Source of the DNA: G963664115 sp965216035
GTDB taxonomy: Bacteria > Acidobacteriota > Terriglobia > 20CM-2-55-15
Direction: 5' to 3'
DNA: 64,000 nucleotides
Assembly: GCA_965216035.1 (NCBI GenBank)
Contig: CBDCFM010000017.1
Location: 310,001 to 374,000, forward strand
Within the stretch, counting starts at the first letter, position 1; every line of letters begins with the position of its first letter. The position numbers and the translations under genes were made by a program. Under the pieces are notes generated by a model that ran no database searches, was not told the origin of the DNA, and was given only the letters and a program-made list of their open reading frames with translations. Positions 17,303 through 25,889 of the stretch are shown piece by piece.

Positions 17303-19018
17303 ATGTATTTTCTTCGATTGAAGCGAGCGCCTGACGGACATCAAGTCGTAGAAGTGCCCCTGCGCGGACACGCACTCTATACCGACGCACTGCTCAACAA
17401 AGGCTCAGCGTTTACGGCAGAGGAACGGGAACAGTTCGGACTCGACGGGCTGTTGCCAGCCACACAACAGACGATGGCTGAGCAGGTCAGCCGCATCCAC
17501 AACATACTCGATGGGCGCACCAGTCCCCTGGACAAATATCTGGAACTGGCAGCGCTCCAGGATCGGAACGAACATCTGTTCTACCGCGTGTTGAGCGATT
17601 ACCTCGAAGAGTTTCTGCCGATCGTCTATACCCCGACCGTCGCTCAGGCCACCCAACGCTACAGCCACATCTTCCGGCGGCAGCGGGGAATATTTATAAC
17701 CCCACAGCATCGCGGCCGGATCGCGTCAGTGTTGCGGCAGGGCGCCAAGTTCAGCAACGTGAAATTGATCGTCGCCACAGACAACGAGGCGATCCTCGGC
17801 ATTGGCGACCAGGGAGCGGGCGGAATTGCCATCTGCATAGGCAAGCTCTCCATTTACTGCGCGGCGGCAGGTATTCATCCCGCCCAAACCCTTCCCGTCA
17901 GCCTCGACGTGGGCACTGACAACGAAAATCTTCTGAACGACGAAGTGTACCTGGGTTATCGCCAGCCGCGCCTGCGCGGCCCGATGTACTTTGAACTGCT
18001 CGACGAGTTCGTCGCCGCAGTCACCGAGGTCTTCCCAGGGGCAGTCGTGCAATGGGAAGACTTCCGAAAAGACAACGCGCTAGCGGTACTGCACCGTTAC
18101 GATGGCCAAATCGCGTCCTTCAACGACGATATCCAGGGCACGGGAGCCATCGCTGTAGCAGCCGTCACGTCTGCGTCCCGGGCGCTGGGACAGCGTGTCG
18201 CGGATCAGCGCATCATCATTTACGGCGCAGGCGCAGCAGGACTCGGAATGACCGAACAGCTTCGCGCCGCTATGGTTGCCGATGGCGCGACAACGGATGC
18301 GGCGCGGAGGGCGATTGCCGTTCTTGACAGCCGGGGCCTTCTCGTTGACGACGTCCGGCAGAAGGAAGTCTACAAGGAAGAACTCACGTGGCCCGTGAGC
18401 GTTGCCGAGGCGCACGGCCTGGGTGATCCAGGGCAGAGAGATCTTGCCACCGTCATCCGTAACTTCAAGCCCACAGTTCTGATCGGCACCTCCGGCGTCG
18501 CCCGCGCATTCTCCGAAGAACTCGTTCGCGAAATGGCTCGACACGTGGACCGGCCGGTCATCATGCCTCTGTCCAACCCGACCGACAAATCTGAGGCCGT
18601 ACCCGAAGACCTCGTCGTCTGGACGGAGGGCCGCTGCCTCGTGGCGACCGGGAGCCCCTTCCCTCCCGTGGCTATGGGCGACAGCGAATTGCAGATCGCA
18701 CAGGGCAACAACGCGTTCATCTTTCCCGGACTCGGTCTCGGCCTGATGGTTGGGGGGATCAAGAGCGTCACTCACGCGATATTGGCGGCTGCGGCTCAGG
18801 CACTGGCTGCCAGTGTGACCGAAGATGAACTCAAAAGCGGCATGCTATTTCCTCGAACGGCTCGAATGCCGGAGGTGTCCCACTCGATCGCCGTGGCGGT
18901 TGTCCTGGCCGCTGCTCAAGACGGCGAGAGGGCATCACTATCAGCAAGTGAAGCCGAGAGCGCTGTCACAGCGGCGACATGGACGCCGATTTATCCCGAA
19001 CTCGTGCCTGTCGACTGA
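17303..19018 (+). CDS. maeA: NAD-dependent malic enzyme
   Basis: A 571-residue malate dehydrogenase (decarboxylating) making pyruvate, CO2 and NADH. The size matches the large eukaryote/E. coli MaeA type. Motif I is FLPIVYTPTV near residue 103, with the catalytic tyrosine. A lysine follows in the KLSIYCAAAGI region near 190. The metal site is QWEDFRKDNA near 250, and SFNDDIQGTGA near 273. The NAD fold is IIYGAGAAGLG near 306, and MPLSNPTDKSEA lies near 415. The ATG at 17303 follows AGGAAGGG and matches the family N-terminus. The longer upstream frame is an artefact. Confidence 0.94.
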   Translation: MYFLRLKRAPDGHQVVEVPLRGHALYTDALLNKGSAFTAEEREQFGLDGLLPATQQTMAEQVSRIHNILDGRTSPLDKYLELAALQDRNEHLFYRVLSDYLEEFLPIVYTPTVAQATQRYSHIFRRQRGIFITPQHRGRIASVLRQGAKFSNVKLIVATDNEAILGIGDQGAGGIAICIGKLSIYCAAAGIHPAQTLPVSLDVGTDNENLLNDEVYLGYRQPRLRGPMYFELLDEFVAAVTEVFPGAVVQWEDFRKDNALAVLHRYDGQIASFNDDIQGTGAIAVAAVTSASRALGQRVADQRIIIYGAGAAGLGMTEQLRAAMVADGATTDAARRAIAVLDSRGLLVDDVRQKEVYKEELTWPVSVAEAHGLGDPGQRDLATVIRNFKPTVLIGTSGVARAFSEELVREMARHVDRPVIMPLSNPTDKSEAVPEDLVVWTEGRCLVATGSPFPPVAMGDSELQIAQGNNAFIFPGLGLGLMVGGIKSVTHAILAAAAQALAASVTEDELKSGMLFPRTARMPEVSHSIAVAVVLAAAQDGERASLSASEAESAVTAATWTPIYPELVPVD

Positions 19019-19116
19019 AACCCCTTGTTTGCGTCCACACACCTCAGCACCCAGCGAAAGCGATTGGTCCCCAAGAACAGCACGCGTCGAGAAGCGTCCG
19101 TCGCAGGGCATGACCG

Positions 19117-20079
19117 ATGATTGACGGTATCCATCTCGCGCTTTCCGGCGGTGTCGGTGGAGCAAAGCTGGCGCTCGGATTGGCAAATGTGCTCGGGCCG
19201 AAAGAGCTGGCAATCGTTGCCAATACGGGCGATGACTTTGAGCATATGGGATTGCACATTTCTCCTGATGTCGACACGCTGCTGTATACGCTTGCCGGTA
19301 TCAATAATCCAGAAACAGGCTGGGGAAGAGCGGAGGAATCTTGGTCGTGCATGAGTGTTTTGAAGAGATTGCGTGTCGAGACCTGGTTCCAGCTCGGCGA
19401 CAAGGACATCGCAGTGCATCTGTATCGGAGGGCGCAATTAAATAGAGGCGCAAGTTTGAGCGAGGTGATCGATGGACTGCGGAAGCGACTGAAAATCGGG
19501 CCGGAAGTATTGCCGATGAGCGATCAGCCGGTACGGACGCAGATTGAAAGCGATGAGGGCTTCATGCCGTTCCAGCAGTATTTTGTACGCGAGCGTTGCA
19601 AACCGGTGGTAAAAGGGCTTCACTTCGCGGGCGCCAGTGATGCGCTAATGGCAACACGCTTTTCCGAACTGCTGGCCAGCAACGCCTTACGCGCCGTCAT
19701 CATTTGCCCGTCCAATCCATACCTCAGCATTGATCCGATTCTCTCCATACCCGGAGTGCGGCAGGCGATAGCCCTCTCCCCTGCACCCACGATTGCCGTC
19801 TCGCCCATCGTCGGGGGTCGCGCGATCAAGGGCCCGACGGGGAAACTTATGGCCGAGCTCGGAATTCCTGTTTCTGCTACGGCCGTTGCCCAACACTATC
19901 AGGATCTGGTAGACGGGTTCGTTCTCGATGAAGTGGATGCCGGGCTGGCCGGCTCGATCGAAACAAGTGGAATTGCGTGTTCGGTCACACATACGGTGAT
20001 GAGAACTCTGGAAGATCGAAACCGGTTGGCGCAAAACGTTCTCGACTTCGCCCACACTTTGAGCCGGACAACCCCGTAG
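19117..20079 (+). CDS. cofD: 2-phospho-L-lactate transferase (F420 biosynthesis)
   Basis: A 320-residue CofD/FbiA enzyme that joins the phospholactyl (or phosphoenolpyruvyl) group from the guanylylated donor to the deazaflavin FO. Recognisable blocks are LALSGGVGGAKLALGL near residue 7, IVANTGDDFEHMGLHISPDV near 33 with metal-binding residues, LNRGASLSEV near 109, IICPSNPYLSIDPIL near 195 and IVGGRAIKGPTGKLMAELG near 230. It lies about 8 kb from cofC and cofE, and is followed 29 bp later by a likely F420-using protein. FO synthase is not in the window. Confidence 0.94.
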   Translation: MIDGIHLALSGGVGGAKLALGLANVLGPKELAIVANTGDDFEHMGLHISPDVDTLLYTLAGINNPETGWGRAEESWSCMSVLKRLRVETWFQLGDKDIAVHLYRRAQLNRGASLSEVIDGLRKRLKIGPEVLPMSDQPVRTQIESDEGFMPFQQYFVRERCKPVVKGLHFAGASDALMATRFSELLASNALRAVIICPSNPYLSIDPILSIPGVRQAIALSPAPTIAVSPIVGGRAIKGPTGKLMAELGIPVSATAVAQHYQDLVDGFVLDEVDAGLAGSIETSGIACSVTHTVMRTLEDRNRLAQNVLDFAHTLSRTTP

Positions 20080-20108
20080 TCCACAATGAGCCTGGAGTCG
20101 ACCTTGAG

Positions 20109-20540
20109 ATGAATCGCTCCACTTTTAACGAGGCCGAAACCCGTTTCCTCGCCGCAATGCGTGTTGCTAGACTGGCGACGGTGGACGCTTCCGGTCAACC
20201 GCACGTCATCCCCATTGTGTTCGCTTTTGACGGGCAATGTTTATATACAGCGATCGATGAGAAGCCAAAACGCGTGGCGCCAGACCGGTTAAAGAGGGTC
20301 CGGAACCTGCTCGAAAACAATCAGGTGGCTGCCGTCGTGGACCGCTACGATGAGGACTGGACCCAGCTAGCCTGGGTCCTGGTGAGAGGAACGGGTGAGC
20401 TCGTCGAAGCGGGGGAGGCACTCAGCACCGGGAGGCATTTATTGCAGGAGAAGTACCCTCAATACGAAGACATGCCGTTAGAGGGTCGCCCGCTGATCCT
20501 TGTCACGCCAAACGAGGTGGCGAGCTGGGGAGCCCTGTGA
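20109..20540 (+). CDS. PPOX-class probable F420-dependent protein (Rv0121c-like)
   Basis: A 143-residue split-barrel flavin/deazaflavin-binding protein. ARLATVDASGQPHVIPIVFA forms the first barrel strands near residue 20, DEKPKRVAPDRLKRVRNLL lies near 50, and DWTQLAWVLVRGTGELVE near 80. The pattern with KPKR matches the Rv0121c branch of the PPOX superfamily, whose members tend to bind F420. ATG at 20109 follows TTGAG and is preferred to the upstream in-frame start inside cofD. Linkage to cofD supports F420 use. The substrate is unknown. Confidence 0.85.
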   Translation: MNRSTFNEAETRFLAAMRVARLATVDASGQPHVIPIVFAFDGQCLYTAIDEKPKRVAPDRLKRVRNLLENNQVAAVVDRYDEDWTQLAWVLVRGTGELVEAGEALSTGRHLLQEKYPQYEDMPLEGRPLILVTPNEVASWGAL

Positions 20541-20552
20541 TCCGCTCCTCTG

Positions 20553-22124
20553 CTACTCCCGCAAGGCGGCACGCTCAATCTTACCCGTGGCCGTTTTGGG
20601 CAGCTCATCCATGAACTCGACCCACCGCGGGCGCTTATAGGGCGCCATATGGGTCTTGCAATGGCCGATCAGTGCTTCCGAAAGCTCGTCTGACGGGTTA
20701 AATCCGTCGCGCAACGACACAAAGGCTTTAGGTTTGACCAACCCGTCTTGATCGGACCGACCCATCACACAACATTCATACACGGCCTCGTGAGTGCGCA
20801 AAGTGTTCTCGATTTCGACCGGCGACACCCAAATGCCACCCGCTTTGAGCATGTCGTCCACCCGGCCAATATAGTGATAGTAGCCGTCCTCATCGAGAAT
20901 AAACTTGTCACCGGTAAACAGCCATTCTCCGCGGAAAGAGTTCTGGCTCTTGTGGTACTGGTGCAGGTAGAACAGAGCGAAAGTCTCTCCCTTGACCATC
21001 AGATCGCCAATCTCACCTCGGGGCACTTCCCTGCCATCTTCATCAATGATTTTGGTTTCGAATCCTTCGACGACTTTGCCGATCGTGCCGGGCTTGATAT
21101 CGTCGGGCCGGTTGGACAGAAACAGCGCAATGGCCTCAGTCGTCCCCATACCCTCGACAATCTCCAAACTTGTCTTTTCTTTCCACGACTCCCATAGGGA
21201 GGCCGGCAGTGACTCGCCTGCGGCAGCACACAGGCGCAACGACGACAGGTCGTACTTCTCGGAAAAACCTTCAACCGCCAGCATGCTGGCGTAACCGGTG
21301 GGGACATTGAAAAGGAACGTCGGCTTGAACCGATCGATCGTTTCCAGAACATTAGCCGCTTTGCGTGGAGGTTCGGAACACAATACGGTGCTTGCGCCAA
21401 TATGCCACGGTGAAAACAGGTTGACACCCAGGCCGTATGTAAAAAACAGCCGGGCGATGGAAAACGTGCGATCGGTTTCGCCCAGACCCAGAGTGTTGAT
21501 TGTGTACAGCTGGGAGCTGATCGGCATGTCTTTATGGGCATGCTGAATTCCCTTCGGAGGGCCCGTCGTCCCGCTGGTGTAGTTCAATGTGCAGAAATCG
21601 TCCTGATGGGTGGGCGCCGCTTCGCGTTCCTTTGATTCGCCAGCGATCCAATCCGCGAAATTAACGGATTCGATCTGCACCGTCCGATCGGCGCGGCCGA
21701 TGACAACAACGTGTTTGAGGAATACGCGAGCGGCAAGTATGTCTGCGACCTTCCCGACCAGCCTCTGATGAACGACCAACACCCGCGCCCGGCTGTCGTC
21801 CAGCATGTACGCATACTCAGGCGGCGTCAGCGTCGTGCTCATACCTATGGCAACGCCCCCAATCTTCATCACGCCAAAGAAAGACGTCACCCATTCGGGA
21901 ACGTCGAGCGAGAGCAAAGCCACGAAGGTGCCCATGCGCACACCGAGTTTCTCCAGCGCGTTACTGACCTGATTAACTTCCTCGGAAACTTCCCGGAAGG
22001 TCATCTCACGTTCCAGACTGTAAAGAGCTGTCTTGTCGTCTCTCACGGCAAGGTTGTGCTCTAAAACGTCGACGCAGTTGTATTGCAGCGGAAGATCAGA
22101 AATCCTCATTACGTCGCCAGTCAT
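20553..22124 (-). CDS. acyl-CoA ligase (benzoate-CoA ligase-like)
   Basis: A 523-residue ANL-superfamily adenylate-forming enzyme. The P-loop is YTSGTTGPPKGIQHAH near residue 190. GMGTTEAIALFLSNRPDDI near 325 resembles benzoate/hydroxybenzoate-CoA ligases, where a different acid pocket replaces the fatty-acyl one. The hinge is YHYIGRVDDMLKAGG near 418. The catalytic lysine lies in PKTATGKIERAALRE at the C-terminus. It activates a carboxylic acid with ATP and CoA. It is last in the five-gene minus operon, 4 bp after the hydratase, so it probably feeds CoA thioesters to that pathway. The acid itself is not determinable. Confidence 0.88.
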   Translation of the reverse strand: MTGDVMRISDLPLQYNCVDVLEHNLAVRDDKTALYSLEREMTFREVSEEVNQVSNALEKLGVRMGTFVALLSLDVPEWVTSFFGVMKIGGVAIGMSTTLTPPEYAYMLDDSRARVLVVHQRLVGKVADILAARVFLKHVVVIGRADRTVQIESVNFADWIAGESKEREAAPTHQDDFCTLNYTSGTTGPPKGIQHAHKDMPISSQLYTINTLGLGETDRTFSIARLFFTYGLGVNLFSPWHIGASTVLCSEPPRKAANVLETIDRFKPTFLFNVPTGYASMLAVEGFSEKYDLSSLRLCAAAGESLPASLWESWKEKTSLEIVEGMGTTEAIALFLSNRPDDIKPGTIGKVVEGFETKIIDEDGREVPRGEIGDLMVKGETFALFYLHQYHKSQNSFRGEWLFTGDKFILDEDGYYHYIGRVDDMLKAGGIWVSPVEIENTLRTHEAVYECCVMGRSDQDGLVKPKAFVSLRDGFNPSDELSEALIGHCKTHMAPYKRPRWVEFMDELPKTATGKIERAALRE

Positions 22125-22128
22125 AGAA

Positions 22129-22929
22129 CTACGATTCGTCTGAATGAAAGTTTGGGGGACGCTTGCTCTTGATCGCGTCTACACCTTCGAGCAGGTCTTT
22201 GCCGAAGAAGCCCATCATTTCCAGAGCCAGCGAGTGATCAAAGATCGGAGCGGCCTGGAGTAACCACTGGTTCAGGGCCCGCTTGGTAAACCTGTTGGCA
22301 TCGGTCGGTCCGGTTGCGACCTTGGTCGCCACTTCCATCGCCTTGTCAGCCAACTCGTCATCGGGGGTGCACAGGCTGACCAGACCGATACGTTCGGCTT
22401 CGGGTCCGCTGATGAAATCGCAGGTCAGCAGGTAGTACTTCGCTTTGGCCATGCCGCACAGCAAGGGCCAGATGATGGCTCCGTGGTCACCGGCCGCAAC
22501 TCCCAGGCGCGTGTGGCCGTCGGCCAAGCGCGCACTTTCGGCCATGATGCTGATGTCTGACAGAAGCGCGACGACCACTCCCACACCCACGGCAACACCG
22601 TTGACAGCTGAAATGATCGGTTTGGAACAGTGCAGCATGTTGTAAACGATATTTCGGGCTTCGTCCAGAATGGCGACGATCTCTTCATAGTTTCCGTGGG
22701 ACTCTTTCACCCTCTTGAGATCCCCACCGGCTGAAAACGCTCTACCCGCGCCAGTGATCACCGCCACACGGACTTCAGGATCACGGTCTATCATCGGCCA
22801 GAGGTCCACAAAGGCCTGGTGCATGGCCGCGTCTGCCATATTCAATTTGTCGGGCTTGTTAAGGGTGATCCAGAGAATGCCGTTGTCGCGACGCTCAAAC
22901 AGAATATCTTGAAAAACAGAGTAGTCCAT
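22129..22929 (-). CDS. enoyl-CoA hydratase/isomerase family protein
   Basis: A 266-residue crotonase. The oxyanion-hole segments are AGRAFSAGGDLKRVKES near residue 63 and VNGVAVGVGVVVALLSDISI near 108. HTRLGVAAGDHGAIIWPLLC near 138 has Asp-His where hydratases carry a catalytic glutamate, so chemistry may differ from simple hydration. The ATG at 22929 follows AAGGGA; a TTG at 22950 overlapping the mutase stop is the alternative. It lies between the mutase and ligase genes in one transcript. Confidence 0.88.
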   Translation of the reverse strand: MDYSVFQDILFERRDNGILWITLNKPDKLNMADAAMHQAFVDLWPMIDRDPEVRVAVITGAGRAFSAGGDLKRVKESHGNYEEIVAILDEARNIVYNMLHCSKPIISAVNGVAVGVGVVVALLSDISIMAESARLADGHTRLGVAAGDHGAIIWPLLCGMAKAKYYLLTCDFISGPEAERIGLVSLCTPDDELADKAMEVATKVATGPTDANRFTKRALNQWLLQAAPIFDHSLALEMMGFFGKDLLEGVDAIKSKRPPNFHSDES

Positions 22930-22946
22930 GAAGAGTCCCTTCGATT

Positions 22947-24620
22947 TCAAATAACCTGGCTGGAGTTGTACACACCGTACACGCCGCGGAGCGAGGCTGA
23001 GATTTCACCGATCGTTGCGTAGGCTTTGACACTCTCTATCAGCGGCGGCATCAGGTTTTCCCTGGCCTTCGCCGCATCAGTTAGATCGCTCAACGAATGA
23101 GAGACCCGGGCAAAATCTCGCTTTTCCCGAAGCGCTTCGAGCTTTGCAGTCTGTTTGCGCCCGGTTTCGGGGTTGGCCTTGAACACTGGAATGACTTCCG
23201 CTCCCTGGCTCTGATACTCATTCAGACCGACCAGTATCCGATCCTTGGTTTCGATCTGTCGCTGGTAACTGTAGGCAGCGTCGGATAACTCGCGATGGTA
23301 ATAACCGTTTTCTATGCACTGCACTGCCCCGCCCAAGGCCTCGATTTTCTCAAGGTATTGATAGACCTCTGCCTCCAAGGAGTCGGTCAGCGACTCGAGG
23401 GCATACGAGCCCCCGAGGGGATCGGCGGTGCCCGTGATTCCAGCCTCGTTGGCCACAATCTGTTGGGTACGAAGCGCGATCGTCGCAGCCTCCTGGGTCG
23501 GAATTGCATAGGCTTCGTCATAAGACGAAGTCGCGATGGTCTGCACACCGCCCAGCGCGGCGGCCAGAGTCTCGATAGCGACACGCGCAATGTTGTTCAG
23601 CGGTTGCTGGGCCACGAGATTGCCACCCAGCGTGTAGGCAAAAATCTTCAGTTTCATCGTTTCGGGATTCTGGGCCCCATAGCGTTCCCGCATCAGCCTG
23701 GCCCACACGCGGCGCCCTGCGCGAAACTTAGCCACTTCCTCCAGAACGTCGACTCCTGCCGAAAGGAAGGTCCATATCTGCCCGGCAAAATCGTCGACCG
23801 TGAGCCCTCTATGGAGAACCTCGTCTATGTAAGCCAATCCATTGGCAAACGTAAACGCCAGTTCCTGGGCCGCAGTGCTTCCACTGTCCCGGATGTGGTA
23901 TCCGCTCATCGCAAGAGGTGTCCAGGTCGGTAAATTGCGGCCACAATACTCGATGACGTCGGACGACAACTTAAGGCCTGCTTCTGGCGGGAGGATGTAG
24001 GTGCCCCGCGCGATGTACTCTTTGAGAACATCGTTCTGAAGGAACATGCGGGTATCGTTTATGTTGACGCCCTGCTTTTCGAACGCGGCGATGTACATCG
24101 CCGCGATGATCGGACCGATCGAATTCGCCGTGGTTCGGATCTGGCGTACTTTCTCCAGCGGTATCCCTTCGAACAGTCGCTCCATATCCTCCAACGAACC
24201 AATATGGACGCCCGTCACACCTACTTCGCCGGCAGCAATAGGATCGTCGGCGTCGTAGCCGCACTGGGTGGGGAGATCCAAAGCAATAGAAAAGCCCGTC
24301 TGGCCCCGATCGAGCAATGCCCGGTATCGCTCGTTCGCCTCTTCCGCAGAGCCAAAGCCGGAATACATGCCCATCACCCAGAAGTTGCTGCGATACATCG
24401 TCGGGCTGACGCCTCGGGTAAATGGATAGGCACCGGGATAACCCAGTTTTTCGGAGGCTTCTGCGTCAGTGCCAGACCAGTCTTCCCTGGTATAGACCCG
24501 CTCCAGCCCCTTTCCGGAGATCGTCTCAAATCGCTCCCGCCTCTCCGCTTCAGCCTTGAGGTGGGGGTCTACGATCTTGGATTCCCACTCCGCTTTGTTG
24601 GTTACTTCAGGGTCCGACAT
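22947..24620 (-). CDS. B12-dependent acyl-CoA mutase large subunit (methylmalonyl-CoA mutase family)
   Basis: A 557-residue TIM-barrel catalytic chain lacking its own B12 domain, as in split mutases such as isobutyryl- or 2-hydroxyisobutyryl-CoA mutase. Family blocks include GYPGAYPFTRGVSPTMYR near residue 60, FLQNDVLKEYIARGTYILPP near 190 and MSGYHIRDSGSTAAQELAFT near 240. The conserved active-site Gln, Arg and His are retained. The segment equivalent to YPTMYxxRxWTxRQYAGF in methylmalonyl-CoA mutase is SPTMYRSNFWVMGMYSGF, so the substrate-contacting tyrosine is Ser and the TxRQ arginine is Gly. This makes methylmalonyl-CoA an uncertain substrate. The B12 subunit is divergent at 27622. Confidence 0.9.
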   Translation of the reverse strand: MSDPEVTNKAEWESKIVDPHLKAEAERRERFETISGKGLERVYTREDWSGTDAEASEKLGYPGAYPFTRGVSPTMYRSNFWVMGMYSGFGSAEEANERYRALLDRGQTGFSIALDLPTQCGYDADDPIAAGEVGVTGVHIGSLEDMERLFEGIPLEKVRQIRTTANSIGPIIAAMYIAAFEKQGVNINDTRMFLQNDVLKEYIARGTYILPPEAGLKLSSDVIEYCGRNLPTWTPLAMSGYHIRDSGSTAAQELAFTFANGLAYIDEVLHRGLTVDDFAGQIWTFLSAGVDVLEEVAKFRAGRRVWARLMRERYGAQNPETMKLKIFAYTLGGNLVAQQPLNNIARVAIETLAAALGGVQTIATSSYDEAYAIPTQEAATIALRTQQIVANEAGITGTADPLGGSYALESLTDSLEAEVYQYLEKIEALGGAVQCIENGYYHRELSDAAYSYQRQIETKDRILVGLNEYQSQGAEVIPVFKANPETGRKQTAKLEALREKRDFARVSHSLSDLTDAAKARENLMPPLIESVKAYATIGEISASLRGVYGVYNSSQVI

Positions 24621-24631
24621 TACAGGGTCCT

Positions 24632-25852
24632 TTAGCCATCTACCTTGACGATGACTGATTCCGCTTCACCGATACCGCCGCAAATCGTCACCAGGCCGTA
24701 GAACGGTCGCTTCTCAGCCGACGCCTGACGCTGGCGACGCAATTCGTAGATCAAGGTGATAATTAGCCGCGCGCCGGTCGCTCCCGTGGGATGGCCCAAA
24801 GCAATAGCGCCACCGTTTACGTTCGTTTTGGCCCGAATGCTCTCCACCTTAACCGGGTCGCGTCCGGCCATGATCAGCGTTGAAACCAGCGGAACCGCGG
24901 CAAAGGCCTCATTGATTTCAATCAAGTCGATATCGTCAATGGTCATTCCTGCTTTTTCCAGAGCGAGGCGGGCGCCTTCAGCGGGAATTGATGCGATCTT
25001 ATCGGGGTGGCCGGAAGCCATGGCCCAAGCCGTCAAACTTGCCAGGGGCTTCTTGCCCCGTTTCTTCGCCTCTTCACCCGACATCAGTAACATCGCAGAT
25101 GCCCCGGTACTGAGACCCGGAGCGTTGCCAGCGGTGACGGTCGGACTTCCATAGATCGTTTTCAACTTGGCGAGTTTCTCCAATGCAGTATCGGCCCGGG
25201 GTGACTCGTCCTCGGCCACCACGATCGGGTCGCCCTTACGCTGTGGCACTTCGATCGACATCAATTCATCTTTGAAATGGCCGGCCTCTTTAGCCCTGAA
25301 ATAGTTCTGGTGACTCCGTACGGCCCAGGCATCCTGTTCCTCACGGCTGACACTGAATTCGACAGCCTCTTCACCGGCCTGCACAGCGCGGGGCCTGCCT
25401 GTCATTGGACAGGCAATGATGAGCTGGTCCTTGAGCGTGACATCCCCCAACCGCTTTCCCCATCGAAGATCGGTTAAGAAATAGGGAACCTTGCTCATGT
25501 TTTCAACGCCACCGGCGAGCGCCACCCTGGACTCTCCAAGACGGATAGAGCGTGAGCCCATATTGACCGCAGCGATCGACGAGCAACAGGCGCGGTCTAC
25601 GGTATAAGCCACCCGGTTGGGCGGAATGCCCGACTCGATCAAGACCTGGCGAGCGATCGATCGGTCAGCCCCGGGAAGATTGACCCCTGTGGCGACCTCT
25701 TCCACATCGGCCGGGTCGACGCCCCCACGCCGAACACCCTCGGCCATCACCCGGCCACCCAGTTGGGGCAAGCTGAAATCCTTTAGGGCACCGCCAAACT
25801 TGCCGAATGGGCTCCGCACGGCGCTTATGACAACGACTTCTTCCTGACTCAC
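24632..25852 (-). CDS. acetyl-CoA acyltransferase (thiolase)
   Basis: A 406-residue thiolase. The nucleophilic cysteine lies in DRACCSSIAAVNMG near residue 87. INEAFAAVPLV lies near 315, and the second active-site block NVNGGAIALGHPTGATGARL near 345 carries the catalytic His. CGGIGEAESVIVKV ends the protein, with Ile where CGGGxG is usual. It makes or cleaves beta-ketoacyl-CoA. It sits between the CaiB transferase and the mutase (12 bp to the mutase), so it probably completes thiolytic cleavage or condensation in the same CoA pathway. Confidence 0.92.
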   Translation of the reverse strand: MSQEEVVVISAVRSPFGKFGGALKDFSLPQLGGRVMAEGVRRGGVDPADVEEVATGVNLPGADRSIARQVLIESGIPPNRVAYTVDRACCSSIAAVNMGSRSIRLGESRVALAGGVENMSKVPYFLTDLRWGKRLGDVTLKDQLIIACPMTGRPRAVQAGEEAVEFSVSREEQDAWAVRSHQNYFRAKEAGHFKDELMSIEVPQRKGDPIVVAEDESPRADTALEKLAKLKTIYGSPTVTAGNAPGLSTGASAMLLMSGEEAKKRGKKPLASLTAWAMASGHPDKIASIPAEGARLALEKAGMTIDDIDLIEINEAFAAVPLVSTLIMAGRDPVKVESIRAKTNVNGGAIALGHPTGATGARLIITLIYELRRQRQASAEKRPFYGLVTICGGIGEAESVIVKVDG

Positions 25853-25889
25853 AATGGTTCTCCTGCTATCAAGGTTTACTGCACTCCGT

